A stretch of DNA of 39,566 nt, taken from contig WRHO01000014.1 in the NCBI GenBank assembly GCA_009783205.1, forward strand, positions 1 to 39,566. Direction: 5' to 3'. The notes beneath the pieces are model-generated. The model saw nothing but the letters and a program-made list of their open reading frames with translations. It made no database searches and was not told the origin of the DNA. Position 1 is the stretch's first letter; every line of letters begins with the position of its first letter. This document shows, piece after piece, positions 23,123-32,002 of this stretch. Made by a program: the position numbers and the translations under genes. The stretch comes from Oscillospiraceae bacterium (GTDB lineage Bacteria > Bacillota > Clostridia > Oscillospirales > Ruminococcaceae).

Positions 23123-26100
23123 ATGCTTACCAAAAGAAGATATACGAAGCTAATCGCGTTTATTGCCTCTTTAACGCTACTCTTTAACACTTTTACGATT
23201 CACAGGCTTACTTTTAACAAAGCGAGCGCGAGTTCAAGCTCGTCCGACGTACCCGTTGTGGAATACCTCGACAGGGGGATTTGTGCGATTTATACAAATC
23301 TTAACAGAACGGGGAACAGCGGTACAAGAAACGGAATGTTAGTAAAGTGGCGTTTTTTGGCGAGTGACCCCGTCGGAACGGTGTTCAAGCTTTATCGTAA
23401 CGGAACACTTATTCATACGACCACCCCGACGGGCGCGACAAACTTCTTTGATACGGGGGGAAATTCGAGCAGTAAATATAGGGTTGATGCAGAATTTAAC
23501 GGCGAAGTATTCCATAGCGAGGATAAATGTCGTACATCAAACACAGAATATTTCGATATACCGTTAAATCCGCCAAGCAGTATTCATTCTCCCAATGATA
23601 TAACGGTCGGCGACGTAGACGGAGACGGCGAATATGAATTCTTTTTAAAATGGGTTCCGAATAACGCAAAGGATAATGCCCAATACGGCGTTACCGATAA
23701 CACCTTCATCGACTGTATGAAACAAGACGGAACGCGGCTTTGGCGAATTGATTTAGGGCGGAATATTCGCTCGGGGCAACATTATACGCAAATGCTTGTT
23801 GCCGATTTTGATTTATCGGGTAGCGCGAAGCTTATTGTCAAAACCGCCGACGGTACAATTGACGGTAAGGGAAATATAATCGGAGATAAGGATGCCGACC
23901 ACCGCAATAAACCTCCATTTAACAACTCGGGTGCCAACAGAGAGGGTTATATTTTAACCGGACCGGAATTTCTCACTCTGTTTGACGGCAAAACGGGCGA
24001 AAATCTTCATACAATCAATTATAAACCCGCCCGCGTAAACCACAATAACTGGGGCGATAATTACGGAAACCGCGTTGACCGTTTCTTGGGCGCGGTCGCA
24101 TACCTTGACGGTGTAAAGCCGAGCGCGGTCACAATACGAGGGTATTATACAAGAATGACCGCCACGGCATACGATGTTGTTAATAATAAGCTTGTTGAAA
24201 AATGGGCATTTGATACGGGAAGTTCCACCAACACAAGCACCGGCTATGGGCAGGGAAATCATAATGTTATGCCTGCTGCCGTACATGGCGACGGTAAACA
24301 ATCGCTATTCCTCGGCTCTGCGGCGATAAAATACGACGGTACTCTATTATGGTCTTCGCGACAGGGACACGGCGACGCGCTCCACGTCGGCAGTCACATT
24401 GCATCACGCAACGGTATTCAAGTATATATGTCACATGAATCCTCGCCGTTCGGCATATCGCTTCGAGACGCCCTTACCGGTGAACAGATTTTTCGTGTAA
24501 ACTCTACCGACGATACCGACAGAGGGGCGTGCGGAAATGTTTGGGCGGGGAATCCCGGAGAAGCGGATTTTTGGGGTTCGGGTATTGACGGTTTACGCAA
24601 CAGTAAAGGCGAAATAATCGGCACAAAACCCGCATCCACAAATTTCCTTATATACTGGGACGGAAGGCTCGAACGAGAAATGTTCGATAAAACCGGCGGC
24701 AATGAAAGCTGGTCAAAGATTGAAAAAATCAATAATGCGGGAACGGGGGTTGACCGCGTTTATTCCTCATACGGCGGTAACACAAGAAACGGCACAAAAG
24801 GAACTCCGTGTATTTCTGCCGATTTATTCGGCGATTGGCGTGAAGAGTTCATTCTTGCCGAACAGAACAGCCTTCGTATATATACAACCTCTTATTTAAC
24901 CGAACATCGTATAACTACGCTCATGCACGACCCGCAATACCGTAATCAAGTCGCGGGACAAAACATTTGTTATAATCAGCCGCCCCACCCGAGCTTCTTT
25001 TTGGGAACGGGATATCCTCTCCCTCCACAGCCTAATGTTAAGGTGAGAGATAAAAACGGTGCGGTCACGCCGCCCGTAACTACACCCGCTACTACTGCCA
25101 CAACAACAACTGTTACAAGCGCGACGACTACCTCTGTCTCAACAACCGTTACCGCAACAACTCCGGTAACGACAACCACTACCGCAAGCGAAACATCTGC
25201 GACAGTTTCACAGACACCCGTGACGACAGGTATAACTACCATCGCAACAGATGTGTTGAACCCTCCTCTAAACGGAAATTTGATTAAATCGTTGATTATC
25301 CACGATACGAATAATACCAATTACGGTAATTGGTCGATACAGTATAATGCAAAAAGCGGAGATATCGTATACGGAGACAGAACAAATGTGTTTACGACGC
25401 TTCCTTCCGCATTAGCGGGCGCGGAACGCATAAGCACGGCAGTCAACTCACGCAGTCTGACCGGAAATGTTGCGGAATTTACCGCGGGAGAGGATATTAT
25501 TGTCTATGTTGGGTTAGACGACCGTATAGCCGCACCCGAATGGCTAAGCTTTTGGGACAAAACCGATATAAGCGTTACGGCGAACGACATGACTAATCCC
25601 GACCGCACTATCGTTTACGAAGTGTACAGCCGTCGTTACGATTCGGGCAATAAAGTCACGCTCGGCACCAACGGTTCAACAAATCAACTTATGTATAGCG
25701 TCTTTGTTAAGCAACAAGCGTCGGAAACTACCCATCCCGTAACAACCACTCTTGAACCGACAACAACCACCCCGCTTATAACCACAACGATTGAGCCGAC
25801 AACCACCACTACACCGCCTACAACCACAACGCTTGAGCCGACAACCACCACTACCCCGCCTGTAACCACAACGCTTGAGCCGACAACCACCACTACACCG
25901 CTTGTAACCACAACGATTGAGCCGACTATCACCACTACCCCGCTTATAACCACAACGCTTGAGCCGATTATCACCACTACCCCGCTTATAACCACAACGA
26001 TTGAGCCGACTACCACCACTACTCCGCTTGTAACCACAACGCTTGAGCCAACTATCACCACTACCCCGCTTGTAACCACAACGCTTGAGCCGACAACCAC

Positions 26101-26566
26101 TACACCGCTTGTAACCACAACGCTTGAGCCGACAACCACTACACCGCTTGTAACTACAACGCTTGAGCCGACACCCACCACTACCCCACCCGTTGTAACA
26201 ACAACTACGTCCGTTATAACAACAATACCGTCAACCACTACACCGATATCGCCCGACTGCGACGACTGTGACAGAGCAGACTGTAACGATTGCAGTAAAG
26301 ACGGATTGTATTACGCGCTCGGCGATGTCGACGGTGACGATGAAATTGCAATTTTCGACTTTATCGAGATTTTGAAATATCTGATTAAAATGGACGATAA
26401 TATAATTGATAAGGATATTGGCTCAAAACGTGCGGCAACTATAAGCTCCGAAGGAATAGCGACGGAAAAACCCACCATATTCTGCGGAATAGAAATTTTA
26501 AAGTATTTGATTAAAATGAGCGATACACCGGTAGACGGTATTCATATTTCGGGACGGATTTTTTAA
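23123..26566 (+). CDS. Secreted PL11-type rhamnogalacturonan lyase with dockerin-like tail
   Basis: A 1147-residue modular enzyme. A signal peptide (LIAFIASLTLLFNTFTIHRL) leads into the PL11 region (about 40-640). It begins VVEYLDRGICAIYTN and includes the propeller motif ITVGDVDGDGEYEFFLKW, DLGRNIRSGQHYTQMLVADFDLSG, and later DLFGDWREEFILAEQNSLRIYTT. Such enzymes cut the rhamnogalacturonan I backbone of pectin. Two Thr/Pro-rich linkers flank a beta-sandwich module of about 150 residues (NWSIQYNAKSGDIVYGDRT, then VYVGLDDRIAAPEWLSFW) seen in other polysaccharide-degrading proteins. The end has CDDCDRADCNDC, one calcium-loop-like unit GDVDGDDEIAIFDFIEILKYL, and a degenerate second unit PTIFCGIEILKYLIKM. 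The start at 23123 has GGGAGGG and replaces an upstream ATG at 23024. DUF554 follows 17 bases downstream. Confidence 0.92.
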   Translation: MLTKRRYTKLIAFIASLTLLFNTFTIHRLTFNKASASSSSSDVPVVEYLDRGICAIYTNLNRTGNSGTRNGMLVKWRFLASDPVGTVFKLYRNGTLIHTTTPTGATNFFDTGGNSSSKYRVDAEFNGEVFHSEDKCRTSNTEYFDIPLNPPSSIHSPNDITVGDVDGDGEYEFFLKWVPNNAKDNAQYGVTDNTFIDCMKQDGTRLWRIDLGRNIRSGQHYTQMLVADFDLSGSAKLIVKTADGTIDGKGNIIGDKDADHRNKPPFNNSGANREGYILTGPEFLTLFDGKTGENLHTINYKPARVNHNNWGDNYGNRVDRFLGAVAYLDGVKPSAVTIRGYYTRMTATAYDVVNNKLVEKWAFDTGSSTNTSTGYGQGNHNVMPAAVHGDGKQSLFLGSAAIKYDGTLLWSSRQGHGDALHVGSHIASRNGIQVYMSHESSPFGISLRDALTGEQIFRVNSTDDTDRGACGNVWAGNPGEADFWGSGIDGLRNSKGEIIGTKPASTNFLIYWDGRLEREMFDKTGGNESWSKIEKINNAGTGVDRVYSSYGGNTRNGTKGTPCISADLFGDWREEFILAEQNSLRIYTTSYLTEHRITTLMHDPQYRNQVAGQNICYNQPPHPSFFLGTGYPLPPQPNVKVRDKNGAVTPPVTTPATTATTTTVTSATTTSVSTTVTATTPVTTTTTASETSATVSQTPVTTGITTIATDVLNPPLNGNLIKSLIIHDTNNTNYGNWSIQYNAKSGDIVYGDRTNVFTTLPSALAGAERISTAVNSRSLTGNVAEFTAGEDIIVYVGLDDRIAAPEWLSFWDKTDISVTANDMTNPDRTIVYEVYSRRYDSGNKVTLGTNGSTNQLMYSVFVKQQASETTHPVTTTLEPTTTTPLITTTIEPTTTTTPPTTTTLEPTTTTTPPVTTTLEPTTTTTPLVTTTIEPTITTTPLITTTLEPIITTTPLITTTIEPTTTTTPLVTTTLEPTITTTPLVTTTLEPTTTTPLVTTTLEPTTTTPLVTTTLEPTPTTTPPVVTTTTSVITTIPSTTTPISPDCDDCDRADCNDCSKDGLYYALGDVDGDDEIAIFDFIEILKYLIKMDDNIIDKDIGSKRAATISSEGIATEKPTIFCGIEILKYLIKMSDTPVDGIHISGRIF
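25735..26240 (+). repeat. Tandem repeats coding the Thr/Pro linker
   Basis: About ten copies of a 36-42-base unit encode LEPTTTTTPLVTTT-like blocks. Variants exchange CTT/ATT and TTA/GTA while keeping the frame. The identical stretches invite slippage, so copy number is likely to vary between strains. Confidence 0.85.
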
Positions 26567-26583
26567 TATACTAAGGAGTATAT

Positions 26584-27309
26584 ATGACGGGATTAGGTAC
26601 AATCGTAAACATGATAACTATTATCATAGGCGCAACGACGGGGTTTGTTTTAAAACGAACCCTGTCTGAGCGCGTTACCGACACCATAATGCAGGGGGTC
26701 GGGTTGGCGGTTGTCATAATTGGATTAAGCGGTTCTCTCACCTCAGCTTTTACAATTGTCGAAGGTAAGATTGAAGCAGAGCATATTTTGCTCATGATTG
26801 TTTCTCTTTCTCTCGGCGGGTTAATAGGCGAATTGGTCAATATAGAGAATAAGCTCAAAATATTATCCGAGATTTGCGAAAAGAAGCTTTTTAAATCAAA
26901 AAATGCCTCGTCTTCAACATTCGCGCAAGGCATTATAACCGCAACGCTTGTGTTTTGCGTAGGGTCAATGGCGATTATAGGTGCATTTGAAGACGGCATT
27001 AATGATAACAGGGACGTTCTTTTTTCAAAATCCGCGCTCGACGGGATTTCTGCGGTTATTTTCGCGTCAACAATGGGATTAGGAGTGTTGTTCTCGGCGG
27101 TTATTGTCGGCGTGTATCAAGGGTTGATTACATTATTAGCCGTCGTAATTGAGCCGTATTTGAGCGAGGTCGTTATAACGCAAATGACGTTGATTGGCTC
27201 TGTGCTTATAATGGCAATAGGTCTGAATCTTTTAAAAATAGCGAATATTAAAGTCGGAAATCTTTTACCGGCGATATTCATTCCGATTGTAGCCCATTTT
27301 ATTTTTTAG
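26584..27309 (+). CDS. DUF554 family membrane protein
   Basis: A 241-residue protein with six to seven hydrophobic segments. It opens with GLGTIVNMITIIIGATTGFVLKR and continues with VGLAVVIIGLSGSL, ILLMIVSLSLGGLIGELVNIE, and FCVGSMAIIGAFEDGINDNRDVLFSKSALDGISAVIFASTMG, the strongest DUF554 (YdfK/YqgA-like) signature. Its function is unknown and transport is suspected. A TAAGGAG ribosome binding site precedes the ATG. The gene is 17 bases after the lyase and may be read from the same transcript. Its 3' end overlaps the convergent M20 peptidase gene by 11 bases. Confidence 0.9.
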   Translation: MTGLGTIVNMITIIIGATTGFVLKRTLSERVTDTIMQGVGLAVVIIGLSGSLTSAFTIVEGKIEAEHILLMIVSLSLGGLIGELVNIENKLKILSEICEKKLFKSKNASSSTFAQGIITATLVFCVGSMAIIGAFEDGINDNRDVLFSKSALDGISAVIFASTMGLGVLFSAVIVGVYQGLITLLAVVIEPYLSEVVITQMTLIGSVLIMAIGLNLLKIANIKVGNLLPAIFIPIVAHFIF

Positions 27310-28645
27310 TTAAAGTCCTTTCACCCAACACATACATATAAAACTCAATCATTTTTTTGAACGATTCCGCTTTAATTTTTTCATTAACACCGTGTAATGA
27401 TTTTCTCTCCGATATATTCATAATCATGGGCGTGAATCTGTATATACTGTCGCATATATTGCCGTAAAAACGCGAATCGCTCCTTGCAAGCATTAAAAAC
27501 GGAACAACAGATGTTTCGTCGCCGCTTTCTCCACCCCAAACCGCTTTTATGGCATGGTTTAACAAATCCCACCCTTCGCCGTTTACCTTCGATATACTCG
27601 ACGGTTCTATGCTTTCTTTTACAATAATGTCTACGTCTAATCCGCGTAAAGCCTTTTTTATAATCCCAATTGTTTCGTCAACAGAGCTTCCGCTTATAAT
27701 TCTGAAATTCCCGACTGCCCGAACCTCCTCGGGAACAACATTAACCGCACTCCCCCCGTTTATCATTGTAAACGAGCCTATTGTCTTTGTTAGGGCATCC
27801 AATTCGGGTATAGCCTTGATTAAACGCGGCATGAAGAGCTTATGCAAAATAGGGCTGTTTAATGCGGTTCTAAGCTTGAACCCCGCACGCGCCGATATTG
27901 CGTCGCTCATAATTTGCACCGGCTTGCTTAGTGTAAATTTAAAAGGTTTATCCAACCTTCGTATTACCTCCGCCATAACGACAATAGGGTTGTTTTTCAC
28001 CCTTAACGATGTGTGTCCGCCTCCGCACCTCACGACAAATTCGATATCAATGTACCCTTTTTCCGCGATTCCGACCAACGCGGCGCGTTTGCTCGGTAAA
28101 AAATCGGGAAGGTCAATTATCGCGCCGCCTTCATCAATTATAAGAAAGGGTTGAATCCCGCGTTCTTGTAAAACCGCCGCAATTGCCACCGCGTCGTTCC
28201 CCGTAGTTTCTTCATTACCGCCAAAGCACATATAAATATCATACTCCGGTATATACTTTAATTCGATTAAAGCTTCAACGCTCTCCATTATCGAGCATAA
28301 TGTACATTTTGTATCAATTGTCCCCCGCCCCCAAATAACGTCGTTTCCGGTATCGTCTTTTGTTATTTCGCCGGAAAAAGGCGGTTTTTTCCATTGCTCG
28401 GGTGATGCGGGGACGACATCATAATGCGCCGCTAAAACAAGCGATTTGTCGGAATTAACACCTTTGAGGCGGTACATTAAACCCGATTCCCCGATTTGTT
28501 CAATATCACAAGCGTCGTTAATACGCGGGTATAACTCGCACAACGCTTTTTTGAATCTTACAAATTCGTCGTCGTTTCCCGCGACCGTTTCGAATTGTAA
28601 AAGCTGTCTGAATCGCGACAGTGATTTATCTGTATCGTATATCAT
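27299..28645 (-). CDS. M20 family peptidase, PM20D1/CPS1-like
   Basis: A 448-residue zinc amidohydrolase. Metal and catalytic residues are all visible: LAAHYDVVPAS (His74, Asp76), WGRGTIDTK (Asp111), GGNEETTGND (Glu145 and Glu146), IIDEGGAI (Asp171) and SLHGVNEK (His418). RCGGGHTSLRV belongs to the dimerisation (lid) domain. The spacing and the VLQERGIQPFLIIDEG segment resemble PM20D1 and yeast CPS1. PM20D1 joins or splits fatty acids and amino acids to N-acyl amino acids. The gene overlaps the end of the ACP-GNAT gene by 20 bases and is third in a ligase-ACP/GNAT-peptidase unit, which supports an N-acyl amino acid substrate. An ordinary dipeptidase is the alternative. Confidence 0.88.
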   Translation of the reverse strand: MIYDTDKSLSRFRQLLQFETVAGNDDEFVRFKKALCELYPRINDACDIEQIGESGLMYRLKGVNSDKSLVLAAHYDVVPASPEQWKKPPFSGEITKDDTGNDVIWGRGTIDTKCTLCSIMESVEALIELKYIPEYDIYMCFGGNEETTGNDAVAIAAVLQERGIQPFLIIDEGGAIIDLPDFLPSKRAALVGIAEKGYIDIEFVVRCGGGHTSLRVKNNPIVVMAEVIRRLDKPFKFTLSKPVQIMSDAISARAGFKLRTALNSPILHKLFMPRLIKAIPELDALTKTIGSFTMINGGSAVNVVPEEVRAVGNFRIISGSSVDETIGIIKKALRGLDVDIIVKESIEPSSISKVNGEGWDLLNHAIKAVWGGESGDETSVVPFLMLARSDSRFYGNICDSIYRFTPMIMNISERKSLHGVNEKIKAESFKKMIEFYMYVLGERTLTKK

Positions 28646-29894
28646 TCTTTATTTTTCCCGACATTATTTGTATTTTATCGCTGAACAGTTTAATCTGCTC
28701 CCAATCGGGGGCGTTTGAATACAGCTTTTGCATAAGAATTGCGTCGGAATCGGGAAACCACCTCGGCATAACCCCGCCAAAAAAGAAGCCTTCATTACGC
28801 AACGCTTTAATCATCGCGCCGTTATGCGGACAGGATAGCGGAATATTCACAACCATAGCTTTTACCATATTCTCTGCGGCATAAGAATTAAGCGATTTAA
28901 CCGACTCCTCCGCATCCGAGCCAATTTCCGCAACGCTTACAACAACATATTGATTCGTTTTTAAGCCCTCGTCATCAATAGTGTAAGAGGTTGGGTTATT
29001 CGGCGCGATATCAGACGCATTTCTGTAAAGTCGCGGAGATAAGCCGTCTAATGCGTATTTTATATCCCCTCGGTATACAAGCGGGAGATATGCCCATAAA
29101 TCGGTCTCTCCGCGCTCAATACAAGAAACAACGCAACAAATTCGCTCGGTTGAATCGTTTTTATAAGCGGGCATCATGTTGATTTTTAACGCGGTGTCAC
29201 AAAACCCGCCGGTAATACAAGAACGCTGTGAAAACTTATGGATTGTAACGCTTTCACAGTAGATTACGCCAAATCTGAGTTCTTGTTCGGCTATATCCGA
29301 TATAAGTAATTCCGCAACATCGCTCCCCCTGTATTCGGGGATAACCATAAGCTGTCCCAATTCAAACGAAGCCAAATTAACGGATAAACGTATAAGCGAA
29401 ATCATTCCGATTACCCTGCCCTCGCCGTTGACCGCTACGTGTGGATATATTTCGCCGTCCACGGTCTTTGCCCAAAGCTCATCGGGGTCGTAAAGATACT
29501 TTGCCGGGTATTGTTTTCCGTATACCGCCGTAACAAGTTCCGGAACTTTTTGGGCAAGACTTTTAGTTAGATTTAAAACAATACAATTTGATTCATAAAA
29601 CCCGTTTTCTCCCGCATCGGAAGCTTCGGACTTATTTGTATCGGACATAATATGTTCACTATCGAGATAATCGGCAATTTTTCCAACCGTTGTAAACCTA
29701 CGAAAATCTCTTTCGTGTATCCTTCGCGCAAACTGTGACTCAAATTCACACACCATATCAATAAAACTCATCGACTCCATGTTTAATTGCGCCATAAGAA
29801 GCGTGTTTTCTTCAATTTGAGCAGAGTGTACTCCACTGTATCTACTGATTATTGCCGTTATTTTTTCAATATTTGCCTTCCTTCTATCGCTCAT
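28626..29894 (-). CDS. Acyl carrier protein fused to GNAT acyltransferase
   Basis: A 422-residue fusion. Residues 1-82 form an acyl carrier domain (KITAIISRYSGVHSAQIEENT, LNMESMSFIDMVCEFE), with Ser41 in the MESM motif as the expected phosphopantetheine site. A linker follows, then a GNAT fold (about 100-260: HVAVNGEGRVIGMISLIRL, QLMVIPEYRGSDVAELLISD). The C-terminal part (about 300-400) looks like a second GNAT-type domain, with CPHNGAMIKALRNEGFFFGG and DAILMQKLY. A built-in carrier suggests that the acyl donor is tethered rather than free acyl-CoA. The gene overlaps the ligase upstream by 11 bases and the peptidase downstream by 20. A GGGGG ribosome binding site lies within the ligase's end. 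I infer transfer of an acyl chain to an amine. Confidence 0.82.
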   Translation of the reverse strand: MSDRRKANIEKITAIISRYSGVHSAQIEENTLLMAQLNMESMSFIDMVCEFESQFARRIHERDFRRFTTVGKIADYLDSEHIMSDTNKSEASDAGENGFYESNCIVLNLTKSLAQKVPELVTAVYGKQYPAKYLYDPDELWAKTVDGEIYPHVAVNGEGRVIGMISLIRLSVNLASFELGQLMVIPEYRGSDVAELLISDIAEQELRFGVIYCESVTIHKFSQRSCITGGFCDTALKINMMPAYKNDSTERICCVVSCIERGETDLWAYLPLVYRGDIKYALDGLSPRLYRNASDIAPNNPTSYTIDDEGLKTNQYVVVSVAEIGSDAEESVKSLNSYAAENMVKAMVVNIPLSCPHNGAMIKALRNEGFFFGGVMPRWFPDSDAILMQKLYSNAPDWEQIKLFSDKIQIMSGKIKNDIRYR

Positions 29895-31482
29895 TAATAA
29901 TAACCCCCTTTTGATTCTCTGTGTTGCGCTTTATCTTATTTGCGGTAGTTTTTTCAAAAGGAAGCGACCTAATTTTTATAGAGGTAATATGCTTGTATAG
30001 CGGGAGTATCTCATTAATTGACGCTATTTCATTTAATATGTCCGACTCAATTTTTCGTTCTGTATTATCCAACCCCTCACTTGAATCGAGCGTTTCATAA
30101 AAATCATAATTAGGGCGAATAACGGCAGTAATGACTTCTCTTCCGTCCTCATTTTCGCCGTACACAAGCGCGTCCGAAATCATCGGAGACCTGTACAAGT
30201 ATTGTTCAAGCTCCTCCGGGTATATGTTCTCGCCGCCGCTCGATATTATAAGGTTCTTCTTCCTCCCACTTATGAACAAAAATCCTTTATTGTCCAAATA
30301 TCCCAAATCCCCCGTTTTAAACCACCCTTCATCCATTACCTCAGATGTCTCCTCGGGCATTTTATAATAACCGAGCATTATATTGTCGCCCTTTACCCAA
30401 ATCTCGTTTTCGACAATTTTCACCCTGCAGCACGGGACAATTTCCCCAACGCTGTTAATATTTGTATCGTTTATATGCTTGAAACAGGTTGTGGAAACCA
30501 TTGGGGAAGCCTCCGTCAAACCGTACCCTTGTAAAAGGTTTACACCATAATTTCTAAACTTTACAATTATTTCTGAATTGAGCGGCGCGCTCCCGCTGAA
30601 CACCGAGCGCAGTTTTCCGCCGAACATCAAGGTTTGCGCCTCCTTCTTTGACAAAGGCCGTTCAAACATTTCTTCTATATCTGTTAGTTTTTTGTATATC
30701 GAGTTCATAATTGCCGGAACCACGAACATAACCGTCGGCTTGAACAAAAGCATATTCTCGCGAAGATATTTCAAGCTGTCGTTAATGCAGACGGTAGCTC
30801 CGAAAAGCAACGGCGATAACACCCCCACCGTACATTCAAAAGCATGATGATACGGCAATATAGAGAGTAACGCTTCATTATCGTCGTTATATTTTTCAAA
30901 CGCAACGGCACCATAAATACTGCTTACTATGTTTTTATGCGACAGCATTACACCTTTAGAAAATCCGGTAGTTCCCGATGTAAAAAGTAAACTCGCCATT
31001 CGCGAGTCGTCTATTTTAATGTCTTTAAAGGTTGTATCTCCTTTTTTTATTAAAGAAACTCCGTTTTTTAATGCCTCGTTGTAGGTTCGTTCACAAAAAC
31101 ATATTTTATGCTCTATATTTGTTTTGTCAATAATATCGGTATAAATATTGGAGTATAAAACCGCCGCGGCTTCCCCCTCTTCTAACAAATAAAGAATTGC
31201 GTCCTCGGGAAGGTCGCGGTCAATCGGAACCGCCGCACCTACGCAGACCGCCGCTAAATAAGCAACAATCCACTCATATCTGTTTTCGCTCACAATCGCT
31301 ATATGTTTTCCGGATAAGCCCAGCTTCATTAAGTGTGTTCCTAAGGCGTTGATTTGCGTAACAAAATCGCGGTAACTGACTTTTGTTACATTGTCGTCCT
31401 CCCCCTTTTTAAATCTAAAAGCAATTCTGTCGCCATAATCGGCTATACACTCGATATGTTCTTTTAAATCCGCAATTCTCAT
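29884..31482 (-). CDS. AMP-forming acyl-CoA synthetase / acyl-ACP ligase
   Basis: A 532-residue adenylate-forming enzyme. The P-loop LLFTSGTTGFSKGVMLSHKN spans about 165-184. LLQGYGLTEASPMVS, WFKTGDLGYLDNKGFLFISGRKKNLIISSGGENIYPEELE (motifs A7-A8) and the C-terminal catalytic lysine in FEKTTANKIKRN are all present. It activates a fatty acid to acyl-AMP and passes it to a thiol. The overlapping next gene encodes a carrier domain, so loading that ACP is more likely than making free acyl-CoA (inference). Start: ATG at 31482, 12 bases after GGAAAGGA; the ATG at 31509 has no ribosome binding site. It is the first gene of the unit, behind a leader of about 130 bases with a hairpin element. Confidence 0.92.
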   Translation of the reverse strand: MRIADLKEHIECIADYGDRIAFRFKKGEDDNVTKVSYRDFVTQINALGTHLMKLGLSGKHIAIVSENRYEWIVAYLAAVCVGAAVPIDRDLPEDAILYLLEEGEAAAVLYSNIYTDIIDKTNIEHKICFCERTYNEALKNGVSLIKKGDTTFKDIKIDDSRMASLLFTSGTTGFSKGVMLSHKNIVSSIYGAVAFEKYNDDNEALLSILPYHHAFECTVGVLSPLLFGATVCINDSLKYLRENMLLFKPTVMFVVPAIMNSIYKKLTDIEEMFERPLSKKEAQTLMFGGKLRSVFSGSAPLNSEIIVKFRNYGVNLLQGYGLTEASPMVSTTCFKHINDTNINSVGEIVPCCRVKIVENEIWVKGDNIMLGYYKMPEETSEVMDEGWFKTGDLGYLDNKGFLFISGRKKNLIISSGGENIYPEELEQYLYRSPMISDALVYGENEDGREVITAVIRPNYDFYETLDSSEGLDNTERKIESDILNEIASINEILPLYKHITSIKIRSLPFEKTTANKIKRNTENQKGVIINER

Positions 31483-31520
31483 TAATATGACCATTCCTTT
31501 CCGATGCAAAAAACCTCTGC

Positions 31521-31576
31521 GAATAAAAGCCTATCCAGCTTCGGGGCGGCAGAGCCACCCCTGCCAGCTTTTATTC
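31521..31576 (-). repeat. Hairpin element in the leader of the acyl-ligase operon
   Basis: Outer arms GAATAAAAGC (31521-31530) and GCTTTTATTC (31567-31576) are perfect. Inside, GGGGCGGC (31543-31550) pairs with GCCACCCC (31554-31561) with one wobble. GC content is far above the surroundings. It lies between the promoter at 31621-31649 and the start codon, so it is transcribed. It may be a dispersed palindromic repeat or a regulatory leader. Confidence 0.6.
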
Positions 31577-31620
31577 AAACCTATAACCATGCCTTTCAAA
31601 TGTAAAGTTATATTTTGTTA

Positions 31621-31649
31621 AGTTTAACATATTTTACTTATTTTGTCAA
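31621..31649 (-). promoter_or_regulatory. Promoter of the acyl-ligase operon
   Basis: Minus-strand TTGACA (31649-31644), 17 bases, TAAACT (31626-31621), giving a leader of about 130 bases. Confidence 0.6.
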
Positions 31650-31709
31650 CGAATTTTTGTGAATATTTTCAAGAATGAAGAACTTTGTCAAAAAAATTTA
31701 TAAAAGCTA

Positions 31710-31738
31710 TTGACAATAGCTTTTTTTATTGTTATAAT
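31710..31738 (+). promoter_or_regulatory. Promoter of tRNA-Lys
   Basis: TTGACA (31710-31715), 17 bases, TATAAT (31733-31738), about 57 bases before the tRNA. Confidence 0.8.
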
Positions 31739-31794
31739 GTGGTTTATTATGTTTACAATAGTGTTTATACGGCTTTACTCTTGTTAAATTAAAC

Positions 31795-31867
31795 GATTCA
31801 CTAGCTCAGGCGGTAGAGCATCTGCCTTTTAAGCAGAGGGTCCAGGGTTCGAGTCCCTGGTGAATCA
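31795..31867 (+). tRNA. tRNA-Lys (anticodon TTT)
   Basis: A 73-base cloverleaf. Acceptor GATTCAC pairs with GTGAATC, discriminator A. The D arm is AGCTCAGGCGGTAGAGC, the anticodon loop is CTTTTAA and the T arm is CAGGGTTCGAGTCCCTG. The CCA end is not encoded. Confidence 0.96.
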
Positions 31868-31944
31868 TTAAAATAGAAAAAATACGCGAAAAAAGCGAGA
31901 AAAGCGCGCGAAAAATGCGGTAGTTATTCTACTGTGTTTTTTTC

Positions 31945-31973
31945 TTGACAAGATACTATTCATATGATATAGT
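31945..31973 (+). promoter_or_regulatory. Promoter of the DUF4430-ECF gene pair
   Basis: TTGACA (31945-31950), 17 bases, TATAGT (31968-31973), 29 bases before the start codon. No riboswitch fold is recognisable in the short leader. Confidence 0.7.
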
Positions 31974-32002
31974 ATTAAAAAATTAAGGGAGCATAAAGTT
32001 TT

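Noticed and set aside
25684-26238. A 184-codon minus-strand Val/Gly/Ser frame within the lyase linker, and a similar plus-strand frame at 36812-37297
   Set aside because: Both are antisense shadows of Thr-rich repeats (ACA/ACC read backwards gives Val/Gly codons), with no start signals.
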